Positions 22,823 to 31,231 of a stretch of 39,844 nucleotides of DNA are shown here, in pieces. The position numbers and the translations under genes are program-made. The notes under the pieces were generated by a model. That model saw nothing but the letters and a program-made list of their open reading frames with translations. It had not been told where the DNA came from and made no database searches. Origin of the DNA: Bifidobacterium saguini DSM 23967 (lineage in GTDB: Bacteria > Actinomycetota > Actinomycetes > Actinomycetales > Bifidobacteriaceae). The stretch is taken from the NCBI RefSeq assembly GCF_000741715.1, contig NZ_JGZN01000020.1, positions 1-39,844 of the forward strand, read 5' to 3'. Every line of letters begins with the position of its first letter. Positions within the stretch are counted from its first letter, which is position 1.

Positions 22823-24139
22823 ATGATTCCCAACATCGTCAGAGGCTCGAATCCGGCCGGGCTTATCCGCTACCTGTTCGGCAAGGGGCGGCACAACGAG
22901 CACACGGACCAGCATCTCGTCTGTTCCAGCAGGGACATGGCCGAATCGTTCGATGACACGGGCAAGCCAACCGTGTCGTTTGAGGAGATCGGCCGCAGGT
23001 TCGACCGCCGCTACCGGGTCATGGAACGCAAGGGAGAGCCATGCCCGCCCGACATGCGCGGCAAGCGTAATCCGGGACATGAGCACGGCAGGCACCGCGT
23101 ATGGCATTGCTCGCTCGCCATCAAGGCCGGCCAGGGCATACTCACCGACCAGGAATGGGAGAACCTGATCCGCGACTACCTGACCCGCCTGGGCGTCATC
23201 CAGGGCGAGGATGACCGGAACATCACCTGGCTCGCGGTCCGCCACGGGCTCTCCCGCAACGGCAACGACCATGTGCACATCGCCGTGCAGCTTGCCCGGA
23301 ACGACGATTGGATCAACCCGTACCACGACCGAATCCACGCGCAAAAGGCATGCCGGAGCATGGAGAAGGAACGCGGCGAACTGGTCGAGCTCGGCCGTTC
23401 CGACACGGGCGCGCGCATCCGATGGCAGTACTCGCAATGGCGGCGCTGGGCCGAATGGAAGGCGGAGAACGATTACGGCGACGGGTGGGATGCGCTGGAT
23501 GCCGGAGAAAGATCAAGGCTGATAGCGTCCGTCGCAGCCTCCACGATGCCGCGTCAGCGGGTCGCACTGATCGTGGAGGCGTGCGCCAGAGCCTCGCATA
23601 GCGAGGACGAGTTCATACGCCGTATACGCCGCGAAGGGTTCAGCATCGATCCGCGGCTGCGCAAGGGAGCTGCCAAGGATTCGTTCACCGACCCCGGGCA
23701 GGTGGTCGGCTACCGGATCACATGGCACAGTTCGGATGGTTGGACGGAACGGTTCAACGCGTTCGATCTCGGCGATGACATGCGGCTCAAGCGACTGCGC
23801 AGTGAATGGAAGGACGATGCCAGGAGCCGCGCCCTGGCCGTGCAGGAATGGCGTGCCGCGATGGAGAACCGGCCGCCGTTCCTCGATGACGGGCGCGAAC
23901 GCCAGCCGGGCAGCCTCTCCACGCATGACATGGAACGACTAGTCGCCGAATCGTTCCGCGTCGCCATGAGTCTCGAAAATTCGAAGGACGATATGGAATA
24001 CCAGTTCGCGTTGCGTGACGGCCTGCGCACGTTCGACAAGCTTCGCGAGCGGTACGGGCTCGACCAGGATAACGGCGCATGGATGATGAATCTGCCGGAA
24101 ACCGACACGAGCAACGGGCAGAAGCACGCCACGGCATGA
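22823..24139 (+). CDS. Relaxase/mobilisation nuclease (MOBP-like)
   Basis: 438 residues. The opening MIPNIVRGSNPAGLIRYLFG, followed by GRHNEHTDQHLV, is typical of the relaxases of actinobacterial mobile elements; VRHGLSRNGNDHVHIAVQLA at about 139-158 holds the His-x-His metal-binding motif (H150, H152) and a further His (H141). The catalytic Tyr is probably Y17 by analogy, not proven. The C-terminal 200 residues are helical and basic (IRRIRREGFSIDPRLRKGAA), for DNA or relaxosome contacts. It nicks oriT and pilots the strand to TraG. No strong ribosome binding site precedes the ATG (GTAAGAATCTGCGC). Confidence 0.9.
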   Translation: MIPNIVRGSNPAGLIRYLFGKGRHNEHTDQHLVCSSRDMAESFDDTGKPTVSFEEIGRRFDRRYRVMERKGEPCPPDMRGKRNPGHEHGRHRVWHCSLAIKAGQGILTDQEWENLIRDYLTRLGVIQGEDDRNITWLAVRHGLSRNGNDHVHIAVQLARNDDWINPYHDRIHAQKACRSMEKERGELVELGRSDTGARIRWQYSQWRRWAEWKAENDYGDGWDALDAGERSRLIASVAASTMPRQRVALIVEACARASHSEDEFIRRIRREGFSIDPRLRKGAAKDSFTDPGQVVGYRITWHSSDGWTERFNAFDLGDDMRLKRLRSEWKDDARSRALAVQEWRAAMENRPPFLDDGRERQPGSLSTHDMERLVAESFRVAMSLENSKDDMEYQFALRDGLRTFDKLRERYGLDQDNGAWMMNLPETDTSNGQKHATA

Positions 24140-24155
24140 CCGCATCGCACGCGGC

Positions 24156-24189
24156 CCGTCCGCTCCCGTGCTCGCGGACGGATATCCTG
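24156..24189 (+). other. Alternative oriT/nick candidate: inverted repeat followed by TATCCTG
   Basis: CCGTCCGC (24156-24163) pairs with GCGGACGG (24174-24181), and TATCCTG follows at 24183-24189. The arrangement of an inverted repeat with a YATCCTG nick a few bases on is that of RP4-type oriTs. It could equally be a hairpin after the relaxase gene. Confidence 0.35.
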
Positions 24190-24194
24190 GAATC

Positions 24195-24725
24195 ATGGAC
24201 GAATCATCACACGGCGACGGATACGGAAGCGGGCATATCGAGGCGGGACGGGAGAAGGCGACCATACTGGGCATGGTGATGGTCCTCCAATTGCGCCGGC
24301 GGCTCGCATTGCACGATGGCGTGGATCTGACGGAGGCGGACGTGGCTCAGGTGTTCGCGTTCACCGAAACGATGGACGATTCCCTCGGCATCATCGACAC
24401 CCTGGAGGGCGCGGCACGCGCGATGGATCCCGCACCGGCAGCCCTGGCCCGTCTGCTCGTGCACCGGGACCCTCCCGGATCCCGCTTCGAGCTGCACGAG
24501 GAGCATGCGAACGGGGATCTGGATTGCCTCGCCCTCGGCATGTTCATCCGGTTGAACGTCGCCGCCCACGGGTTCGAGGATGCCGTGGAACGCCAGGCTG
24601 TCGCACTTCGCCTGGAGGGAACGGGCGGGACCGCATACGGACGTGAGATATTGCAACGGGTCCTGACCGACATCCACGACCTCACACGCATGCAGCGGAT
24701 CATGGAGGACCGACACCGAGGATGA
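24195..24725 (+). CDS. Hypothetical protein after the relaxase
   Basis: 176 residues from an ATG at 24195 (weak ribosome binding site CTGGAAT; an in-frame GTG at 24168 is an alternative). The N-terminus SSHGDGYGSGHIEAG recalls the Gly-Tyr-His repeats upstream of mobC. The rest is helical (MVMVLQLRRRLALHDGVDLT, FIRLNVAAHGFEDAVERQA) with no recognised domain or membrane segment. It lies 55 nt downstream of the relaxase on the same strand, so it may be co-transcribed. Function unknown. Confidence 0.65.
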   Translation: MDESSHGDGYGSGHIEAGREKATILGMVMVLQLRRRLALHDGVDLTEADVAQVFAFTETMDDSLGIIDTLEGAARAMDPAPAALARLLVHRDPPGSRFELHEEHANGDLDCLALGMFIRLNVAAHGFEDAVERQAVALRLEGTGGTAYGREILQRVLTDIHDLTRMQRIMEDRHRG

Positions 24726-24827
24726 AACCGGTCCTCGGCCGAAACCATCACGTAGTCTTGTCTTTCATGAGGTTCGTGCGCGAGGATGCGGACGATGCTA
24801 TCGGATTCGGTTTCGGAAGGAGACGAC

Positions 24828-25757
24828 ATGAGCGGATACATAAAGGAGATGTTCGGTCTTCCAGTGGAAGGCTCAGACGAAGAGACGCAACGCGCGTGGG
24901 CATCCCGCATCTGCCCTTTCCTAGGCTCGGTCTGCACGAAGAGGCGTCATGACGGAACCGCAGCCGGAGTCTGCTCGGTCAGGCAATCCGGGGATCCGAC
25001 CCCCGTCATCTGCTGCCCCATCAGACTGTATGCGGACAATTACCATCTCCTGATTGAGGTGGCCTCCGACGCGTTCGATAAATCCGAGGATGAACTATGC
25101 CTTGTGGCGGGAGGGCCGGAGGCAATCGACATGGCGCGCTCCGTCACCGACAGAACGGTGGTAGCCGTGTTCGGCCACGGCTGGGGGCATGAACTGCCGT
25201 TGCCGGTCCCTTCCAACATCAGAAGCACCGTCAGCATCGATTGGATCATGGTCGAGCTCGATAGTAGCGGACAGGTGTCCCAGTTCTGCGCGGCCGAGGT
25301 GCAAACCATCGACACCACCGGAAGCCATGCGAACGCTGCCCGGGAGCTCATGGATACAGGCAACGTCATCAGGGACACCGTGGGACTGAACTGGGCCAAC
25401 GTGAGAAAACGAATCTTCACGCAGATTGTCTACAAGGGGCAGGTCCTTGAACGTGAACGCCACTGCTCCAAAGGCCTGTACTACATCATCCCCGCACCCG
25501 TGTTCCGCGACAACTTCGACTCGCTAGGAGGCGAAGACATGCTGCCCTCGTACCCCAAACGACCGGGCACCATCACATTCTTCGTCTACGATTACGATCC
25601 TGACATCACATTCGAGACAGGACGCGTGCGGCCCCTGAGGCATATCAGCAGCTACACCACCGGCATACACTCTCTACAACAGGCGTTCAGCAACTATATG
25701 CCGGCACAGGGCGATTTGTACTTCCATGCAATTCAAAGAGGCCTCGGGATAGAATAA
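24828..25757 (+). CDS. NotI-family type II restriction endonuclease
   Basis: 309 residues from an ATG after GGAAGGAGACGAC. It follows NotI in order: YIKEMFG near the start; a Cys cluster CPFLGSVCTKRR, GVCSVR, ICCPIR (Cys 29, 36, 49, 62/63), as in the iron-binding domain of NotI; then the PD-(D/E)xK-type core, SIDWIMVELDSS (D138) and AAEVQTIDTTGSH (E157, Q159), and NVRKRIFTQIVYKG. NotI cuts a GC-rich 8-bp site; the site of this enzyme cannot be read from the sequence. It is followed after 124 nt by its likely partner methyltransferase. The backbone box is absent, which fits a cargo module. Confidence 0.8.
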   Translation: MSGYIKEMFGLPVEGSDEETQRAWASRICPFLGSVCTKRRHDGTAAGVCSVRQSGDPTPVICCPIRLYADNYHLLIEVASDAFDKSEDELCLVAGGPEAIDMARSVTDRTVVAVFGHGWGHELPLPVPSNIRSTVSIDWIMVELDSSGQVSQFCAAEVQTIDTTGSHANAARELMDTGNVIRDTVGLNWANVRKRIFTQIVYKGQVLERERHCSKGLYYIIPAPVFRDNFDSLGGEDMLPSYPKRPGTITFFVYDYDPDITFETGRVRPLRHISSYTTGIHSLQQAFSNYMPAQGDLYFHAIQRGLGIE

Positions 25758-25788
25758 CCACAGTCCAGGCAGTCGCGCGGCTTCTCTA

Positions 25789-25833
25789 CACCCCATCAAC
25801 ACTCGAACAAACGTTCTAAAAGTCGATGGGGTG
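25789..25833 (+). promoter_or_regulatory. Inverted repeat between restriction and modification genes
   Basis: CACCCCATC (25789-25797) pairs with GATGGGGTG (25825-25833), with an inner GAAC/GTTC. It may be an operator or an attenuating hairpin that sets the methyltransferase level against the nuclease. No controller protein gene is seen. Confidence 0.4.
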
Positions 25834-25881
25834 CGGCATGATTAAATGCCCGATGTTCCAACGATTCCGAGGAGGCCGGTG

Positions 25882-27096
25882 ATGGGCGACACAAGAACGA
25901 TGCTGGATCTATTCGCCGGTGCCGGCGGACTCAGCGAGGGACTATGCGAAGCCGGATTCACCCCGCTGTACGCCAACGAGCTCGTCCCCCAATACGCCCA
26001 CACCTACTCCGTGAACCACGTCGGGACCATCGTGGACACTCGGGACATCAGAACGGTTGACGCGCACGAGGTCAGAACCAGACTCAGCCTCGAGAAGGGG
26101 GACCTTGACCTGCTCGCAGGCGGGCCTCCATGCCAAGGCTTCAGCATCAACGCTCCCGTGAGAAGCACCGAGGACAAAAGAAACCATCTTTTTCGTGAAT
26201 ACCTGCGCTTCGTGGAGGAGTTTCAGCCCAAGGCCGTGATCATCGAGAACGTGCCAGGCCTCGTCAGCTTCGAACACGGAGCGACCCTCCACGCCATCAT
26301 CGATTCCCTTGCGTCATTGGGTTACGGCGCGGACGTGAGGATTCTCGGAGCCGCCTACTTCGGGGTGCCCCAGATGCGCTGGCGTACCATCATCATTGCC
26401 ACAAGGGGCAGGGAACTGCCGCCCTCCGCCTTCCCCGTACCGGTCTGTCATGCTCCGATACGCGCCAACTTCACCCAAACGTTCGATGGCAAGAACATCG
26501 TCGCACAGCCTCGACCGGAGACCGAAGCCGTGTTCACTCCAATCGAGGACGCACTTGACGATCTGCCCCCGCTGGAGAACGGCGAGACCGGCGAGGCGGT
26601 GAAGCAATACACACACGAGCCCCGATGCCCTTACCAAAGGCTCGTACGGCGAGGATCAACCGGAATCTACAATCACGAAGCGCCGAAGCTGTCCGAAATC
26701 AACATGAAACGGATCAGGTACATCAAACCGGGCGGCAATTGGACCGATATACCGGAAGAACTGCTGCCCAAGGGGATGCGGAAGGCGCGGCGATCCGACC
26801 ACACAAAACGGTATGGAAGGCTGAGGAAAGGCGAGCTCGGCTCCACCATCCTCACGAAATGCGACCCACACTGGGGATGCTTCCTCCACTACGAGCAGGA
26901 TCGCGCCCTCACGGTAAGGGAGGCCGCACGCATCCAATCGTTCCCCGACTCATACGTGTTCACCGGCAGCAAGGCCGAGCAATATGCGCAGGTCGGCAAC
27001 GCCGTACCACCTCTATTGGCAAAGGCCATAGGCGAATCCGTCATGGGACTACTCTCCTCGCAACACGATGAGAACGAGACCGAATACGGCAATTGA
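25882..27096 (+). CDS. C5-cytosine DNA methyltransferase, partner of the NotI-like nuclease
   Basis: 404 residues. I chose the ATG at 25882 because GAGGAGG precedes it; an in-frame ATG at 25846 would add 12. All main motifs are present: LDLFAGAGGLSEGL (motif I, about 8-21), GGPPCQGFS (motif IV, catalytic Cys), ENVPGLV (VI), VPQMRWRTIIIA (VIII) and QVGNAVPPLLAKAIG (X). It would protect the element and the host from the nuclease encoded just upstream. The pair works as a post-segregational stabiliser as well as a defence. Confidence 0.92.
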   Translation: MGDTRTMLDLFAGAGGLSEGLCEAGFTPLYANELVPQYAHTYSVNHVGTIVDTRDIRTVDAHEVRTRLSLEKGDLDLLAGGPPCQGFSINAPVRSTEDKRNHLFREYLRFVEEFQPKAVIIENVPGLVSFEHGATLHAIIDSLASLGYGADVRILGAAYFGVPQMRWRTIIIATRGRELPPSAFPVPVCHAPIRANFTQTFDGKNIVAQPRPETEAVFTPIEDALDDLPPLENGETGEAVKQYTHEPRCPYQRLVRRGSTGIYNHEAPKLSEINMKRIRYIKPGGNWTDIPEELLPKGMRKARRSDHTKRYGRLRKGELGSTILTKCDPHWGCFLHYEQDRALTVREAARIQSFPDSYVFTGSKAEQYAQVGNAVPPLLAKAIGESVMGLLSSQHDENETEYGN

Positions 27097-27110
27097 CGGC
27101 ATACCGGAGG

Positions 27111-27322
27111 AGCGTCATGGGCTAGATGAACAGGATGCTGATGTGCGGCAGCGGGCTGGTCATGGAGTTCGAATAATCCACGACCAGCCCGCCACGAACC
27201 GGCGGTCGCCCCGCCGTCACGGACGCAATCGCCGAAACCATGAGGGAAAGGATCGGCATGATTAGCGGAACGGCGCGACGCAGCCACCGCTCTCTTGCTC
27301 GTCAACCCGTCCGATTTCGGTA
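27111..27322 (+). pseudogene. Internally deleted remnant of the HipA-like gene at 29890-31137
   Basis: 27111-27176 matches the start of the intact gene (about 29884-29949, from AGCGTCATGGGC to GTTCGAATA), and 27177-27322 continues directly with its last part (about 30957-31103, from ATCCA to GATTTCGG). About 1 kb is missing between, and the third codon is a stop (ATGGGCTAG). The strong GGAGGAGCGTC ribosome binding site is kept here, whereas the intact copy has lost it. It shows an old duplication of the Hip region. Confidence 0.85.
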
Positions 27323-27400
27323 GGGATGCGATCAATGCGGGAAGAGCACGAAGAGCACACTGAAGCATCTCCCGGTCATCGGAGCCGGAAGAAGTAGGAG

Positions 27401-28699
27401 TCATCGAACGTTTCCGGGATTGATGCCCTCCTCAAAGGAGTATTGGAGTGAATCAGGCAACGCCGATGATGGATCGAGAACGTTCGTCGAATCGTCCTCC
27501 GGCATGATCGGTTCAATGGACTCGTTCGCCTTCGTCCAGCATGCGTTCAGACGATCGGCGATCCGTGCGTCCAGACCATCACATGACTCTGATATGCCAG
27601 AGAGAACCTTCCCCGCCATACGCCGTGCCATATCGGCGACCCTCATGCCGTCAAGACCGTGACGCGCCGCCAGATCCTCCCAATCCTTGGGTGTGGTGTG
27701 CTCCGCGAAGGCGTGCTCCTCGTTCACCGGCATGGTGAGCTCCCAATTGAACTCGGGCCAATACCTGGTGGCGACCGCATCATACTGGGGAGACAGGCGT
27801 ATCCCCGATGCGGAGTCGAGGATCAGGGAGTAGTTCTTCGCATGTGCATCGCTGTTGGCGGACGACGTGTTGAAGGCCAGCCTTTCGAGCCACTGGTAGG
27901 ACAGGGAGCCCGAGGAATCGATGCGTTGCAGGAGATTCAGGCAGTCGTCTGCCGACGAATCGTATTTGTCACGGGTCGGCAGTCCCAATGCTTGCAGGAA
28001 GTCCTCCTGCCGCAGCCGGATGATTCGTCCATCCTCCAGGCGACGGTCGAAACGTTCCACGATATACGCCGTTTTGTGTTGTGCCGTGATCTCGCCGCTT
28101 GCGGGCGTATCGATGCCGCACAGTTCCGACAATCGCATCGTCGCCAGTTCCACCTTGGTCGCCTCGGGAAGGTCATGGGGCTTCGGTTTGACGATGTGGG
28201 TGGAGGGCAGCATCATATCCGGCCAATACCATTTCCCGTTCACGCGGGACAGGGTGAACTTGCCTTGTGCACCTCCCAGGGAGAACCGGCAATGGCTGTC
28301 CTCGTCCCACCAATAGTTCTTGGTTCGCTCGATGCGGTCTATTTCGTTGGCTATCTGGGAATCGGTGATCAGACGAAGCGACGGTGAAGGGGCCGGGGGT
28401 TCCGGGGAGAGGGAGAACACCAGGCCTCCGGTGGCGTCAACCCGGTCCAGCAGATCGAAGACACCGGTCGAGGAGGCATTCAGGTGCTCCTGCATGGCCT
28501 GACGGACGTTCGGATTGTCAGGAAGAAGATTCTCCAGAAAATTACGTGGTGCCAGATCTCCCCATCCACCGGTTCTGGGCAGGCTCAGACTGATCGGCAA
28601 TCCCTCCGCCTCGTCATACGCGAACGATATTCGTTCCTCGTCGTCTTCCGAGAACACGCCCACATGATGTCCGTTCTCCCAGGCATGCAATTCCCTCAT
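27401..28699 (-). CDS. hipA: HipA family serine/threonine kinase toxin
   Basis: 432 residues. The N-terminal HipA couple domain (GHHVGVFSEDDEERISFAYD to LSLPRTGG, then RNFLENLLPDNPNVR) and the kinase core (SLGGAQGKF, IVKPKP, then SSANSDAHAKNYSLIL with the catalytic Asp and SPQYDAVAT with the metal-binding Asp) are complete. HipA phosphorylates a tRNA synthetase (GltX in E. coli) and stops growth. The ATG at 28699 overlaps the stop of the HipB-like gene by ATGA. The C-terminal extension VLDPSSALPDSLQ...NVR is not part of the usual kinase and resembles the tail of the second HipA here. Confidence 0.92.
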   Translation of the reverse strand: MRELHAWENGHHVGVFSEDDEERISFAYDEAEGLPISLSLPRTGGWGDLAPRNFLENLLPDNPNVRQAMQEHLNASSTGVFDLLDRVDATGGLVFSLSPEPPAPSPSLRLITDSQIANEIDRIERTKNYWWDEDSHCRFSLGGAQGKFTLSRVNGKWYWPDMMLPSTHIVKPKPHDLPEATKVELATMRLSELCGIDTPASGEITAQHKTAYIVERFDRRLEDGRIIRLRQEDFLQALGLPTRDKYDSSADDCLNLLQRIDSSGSLSYQWLERLAFNTSSANSDAHAKNYSLILDSASGIRLSPQYDAVATRYWPEFNWELTMPVNEEHAFAEHTTPKDWEDLAARHGLDGMRVADMARRMAGKVLSGISESCDGLDARIADRLNACWTKANESIEPIMPEDDSTNVLDPSSALPDSLQYSFEEGINPGNVR

Positions 28700-29010
28700 A
28701 GCAGCCTCCCGGCGTAGGCGGACGGGAGTGTTTCGGTGCGAATATGCAGCAGGTCGAACATCCTGTACACATAGCGGATGGAGGTCAGACCGGTTTCCAC
28801 AAGCTCCTCGGCGCTTGAGAGGGGAACACCGGCACCATCGGCGAGGGCGGCGACGCTGAGACCCATGCCGGACATGCGTTCACGAACGCATCGGCGGACC
28901 GACGAGGTATCGGGGAAGAACCGCATGGGGTTCTCCTCCTTCTCGTCGCGAAGACCCTTGTAGGCGGTCAGGGCATCGTATTTCGACAGATCCAATGTCA
29001 CGTATGCCAT
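28696..29010 (-). CDS. HipB-like antitoxin or helix-turn-helix partner
   Basis: 104 residues from an ATG at 29010 after GGAGGAAACGAGC. Residues of about 37-80 look like a helix-turn-helix (RRCVRERMSGMGLSVAALAD, GVPLSSAEELVETG). It precedes hipA with a 4-nt overlap, the standard antitoxin-toxin arrangement, so I infer a HipB role. The N-terminal MAYVTLDLSKYDALTAYKG is unusual for HipB. A partial, nearly identical copy of its 3' end lies at 33000-33150. Confidence 0.7.
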   Translation of the reverse strand: MAYVTLDLSKYDALTAYKGLRDEKEENPMRFFPDTSSVRRCVRERMSGMGLSVAALADGAGVPLSSAEELVETGLTSIRYVYRMFDLLHIRTETLPSAYAGRLL

Positions 29011-29139
29011 GCTCGTTTCCTCCGGTTCCCAAAGCCGTTTACACCATGATACGGCCATCCGACACCGACGGGCCGCTGATTCATGGCGGGAAAGAAAACG
29101 GGCTCCACCATATTGATACCTCGAAGCTCCCTCTCTCGC

Positions 29140-29755
29140 TCAGCTATGGCTTTTATGGAGCGAAGCGGATGCTCGGATTGCTCTCTCTGCATCGTATGCG
29201 TCCTTGATCACCTTGAGTCGGTCGCGTTCGGTCATGATGCCGAGGAACGGGTTGTCCTGCCGCATGCTGATGCCGTGGGGCGACGGGTCCAAGGCGGCTG
29301 CGCGGAGCTTGTCATCGCCGCCCTCGCGGATCAGCCTCTCCCATTCGTCAACGTCGTCACGGCATGCGCCTGATGTGTTGGAACGGACCATGTGGATATG
29401 GGCCAGGCCTTTTCCCTGATCTCGTCCATCGGATAGGCCCTGAACAGACGGTACATGCGCAACCATTGCTGGTATTCCGAGAGATCCTTGAAGTCCGTGC
29501 GCCCTGTCATGCTCCCCTCCGGCTCTCCTGCTGTTAATGGTATCGATGATATCTGTTCCCGCCTCCACGAGAACGTGCTCGCGCCCGCGTCTGGGACAGG
29601 CTCCGGCAATCGTCACACGGTCTCGCGGGCCGATGATGGCCGCTCTCACCTTCGTCAAGCGATTCGACCAGCTGGTGCCAGGTCACGTCCTCGCGCAGCC
29701 TGGCGATAAGTTCACCGGTGTCATCAACGGCATTTGGGAGTGTTACATTGCTCAT
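29140..29755 (-). pseudogene. Two small decayed genes with frameshifts
   Basis: Coding signal jumps between frames. An upstream gene starts MSNVTLPNAVDDTGELIARL at 29755 and continues in another frame as RAAIIGPRDRVTIAGACPRR. A second starts at 29510 after GGAGGGGAGC (MTGRTDFKDLSEYQQWLRMY) and shifts near 29400 into CRDDVDEWERLIREGGDD, ending at 29140. The two are joined by an ATGA overlap. No intact frame covers either, and the family is not recognised. A fragment of the second gene's end occurs again at about 32672-32762. Confidence 0.6.
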
Positions 29756-29889
29756 AGGGACGAATGTATTTCATAATGATGGCAAAACTCCCTTTCGTGT
29801 CGAACATTTGTATCATAAAGCGGAGATTCAGAGACAATGCATGCAGACAATGGCCTTTCTCGAGGACCGCTCGGGGTAACGTGAGCGTC

Positions 29890-31137
29890 ATGGGCGAGAT
29901 GAACAGGATGCTGATGTGCGGCGACAGGCCGGTCATGGAGTTCGAATACTCGCGGAGCGGTGGATACGCGCTGCGGGCCGGCACCATTCATGATCCTGCG
30001 CGTGTGCCGGTCGGCATGTGGGTGGATTCCAAACCTGAGCCGACCGGCGAGTCCATCAACCGCTGGTGGCGTTCGCGCGGCATCCCCGCCACAAGGGACG
30101 GACTCGGCGCCGTGCTCGCCATGTCCGGGATAGCCACCACGGCGGATCTGCTCGACCGGTGCCTGGGGCTGAGTCTTTCCGACCGGTACTGGGTGCGGCC
30201 CATCGACCGCGACGACCTGGAATGGTCCAATATCAACTTCTTCCACAACGCGTTCGACGAACGGCTCGGCCGTTCCCTCTTCCAGGGCGGCTCCTCGCAT
30301 ATCGGCGATGTCAACACCCCGGACGTGACCAGCGCCGGAGACCTTCCCAAACGGTGGATCATCCAGCCTGACGGCACGCGCAGCCTCCTCAAGGCCGGTC
30401 GCACCGGCCAGGAGCCAGACAACGAAGTCATCGCCAGCCGGGTCGCCAGGCTGCTCGGCATCGGACACGTCGAATACCGGATCGGCCGCGCCCAGGGCAG
30501 AAGGGTCAGCGTATGCGACGAAATGCTCGGGGACGACGAGGAGATCATCCCCGGCGGCCAGATCATGAGCCTCTTCCGCGAAGGGCCGAACGCCGAACGC
30601 AAGGAGATATGGCTGGACGCCTGCGAACGGCTCGGCGCGGACCGCGGCATCGAGGAGGGAGCCGTGGATGATTTTCTGTTCCTGGACTTCCTGCTACGCG
30701 ACACGGACCGCCACTACAACAACTTCGGTCTGATCCGCAACGTGGACACCCTTGCCGTGAGACCCGCCCCGATATTCGACAGCGGCGAAAGCCTGTGGAA
30801 CGGCATGGACCCCGACCTCATGGACAACACGGACTACAAGGCCAAACCGTTCTGGGTCGATGACTGGGGCGACCGGGAGAACGCGTTCTGGCAGTTCGAC
30901 CTCATAAGGGACTGGGATAGATGGGATCTCTCACTGCTCGATGAAGTCCCCGGCATCATCCATGACCAGCTCGCCACGAACCGGCGCATCGCCCCCGCCG
31001 TCACGGACGCCATCACCGGGACCATGAAGGAACGAATCGGCATGATCCGCGAACGTCGCGACGCGGCGACCGCTCCCCTGCTCGCCAACACGCTCAGATT
31101 CGGCGACGAGCCCTCCGAAACAGGAAGGCCACGCTGA
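29890..31137 (+). CDS. HipA-like kinase-fold protein
   Basis: 415 residues from an ATG at 29890 (poor ribosome binding site; its deleted copy at 27111 has a good one). The centre and C-terminus contain a HipA/phosphatidylinositol-kinase-like core: SLLKAGRTGQEPDNEVIASR, DFLLRDTDRHYNNFGLIRN with the catalytic Asp, and APIFDSGESLW with the second Asp. The N-terminal 100 residues differ from HipA (YSRSGGYALRAGTIHDPARV). This group occurs on many mobile elements, and its targets are unknown. There is no antitoxin gene directly before it. It is convergent with the HipA at 31232-32596. Confidence 0.8.
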   Translation: MGEMNRMLMCGDRPVMEFEYSRSGGYALRAGTIHDPARVPVGMWVDSKPEPTGESINRWWRSRGIPATRDGLGAVLAMSGIATTADLLDRCLGLSLSDRYWVRPIDRDDLEWSNINFFHNAFDERLGRSLFQGGSSHIGDVNTPDVTSAGDLPKRWIIQPDGTRSLLKAGRTGQEPDNEVIASRVARLLGIGHVEYRIGRAQGRRVSVCDEMLGDDEEIIPGGQIMSLFREGPNAERKEIWLDACERLGADRGIEEGAVDDFLFLDFLLRDTDRHYNNFGLIRNVDTLAVRPAPIFDSGESLWNGMDPDLMDNTDYKAKPFWVDDWGDRENAFWQFDLIRDWDRWDLSLLDEVPGIIHDQLATNRRIAPAVTDAITGTMKERIGMIRERRDAATAPLLANTLRFGDEPSETGRPR

Positions 31138-31159
31138 CATTCATCGCCGGATCCAGGAC

Positions 31160-31188
31160 CGATGGCTGAGTGGAACACGGAGCCATCG
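31160..31188. terminator. Hairpin between convergent Hip genes
   Basis: CGATGGCT (31160-31167) pairs with AGCCATCG (31181-31188) between the two convergent stop codons. There is no T run on either side, so it is a weak terminator candidate. Confidence 0.4.
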
Positions 31189-31231
31189 TCCGAGACTACG
31201 GAGGTTCCATTCCGGCAATGCAGCGGATCCG

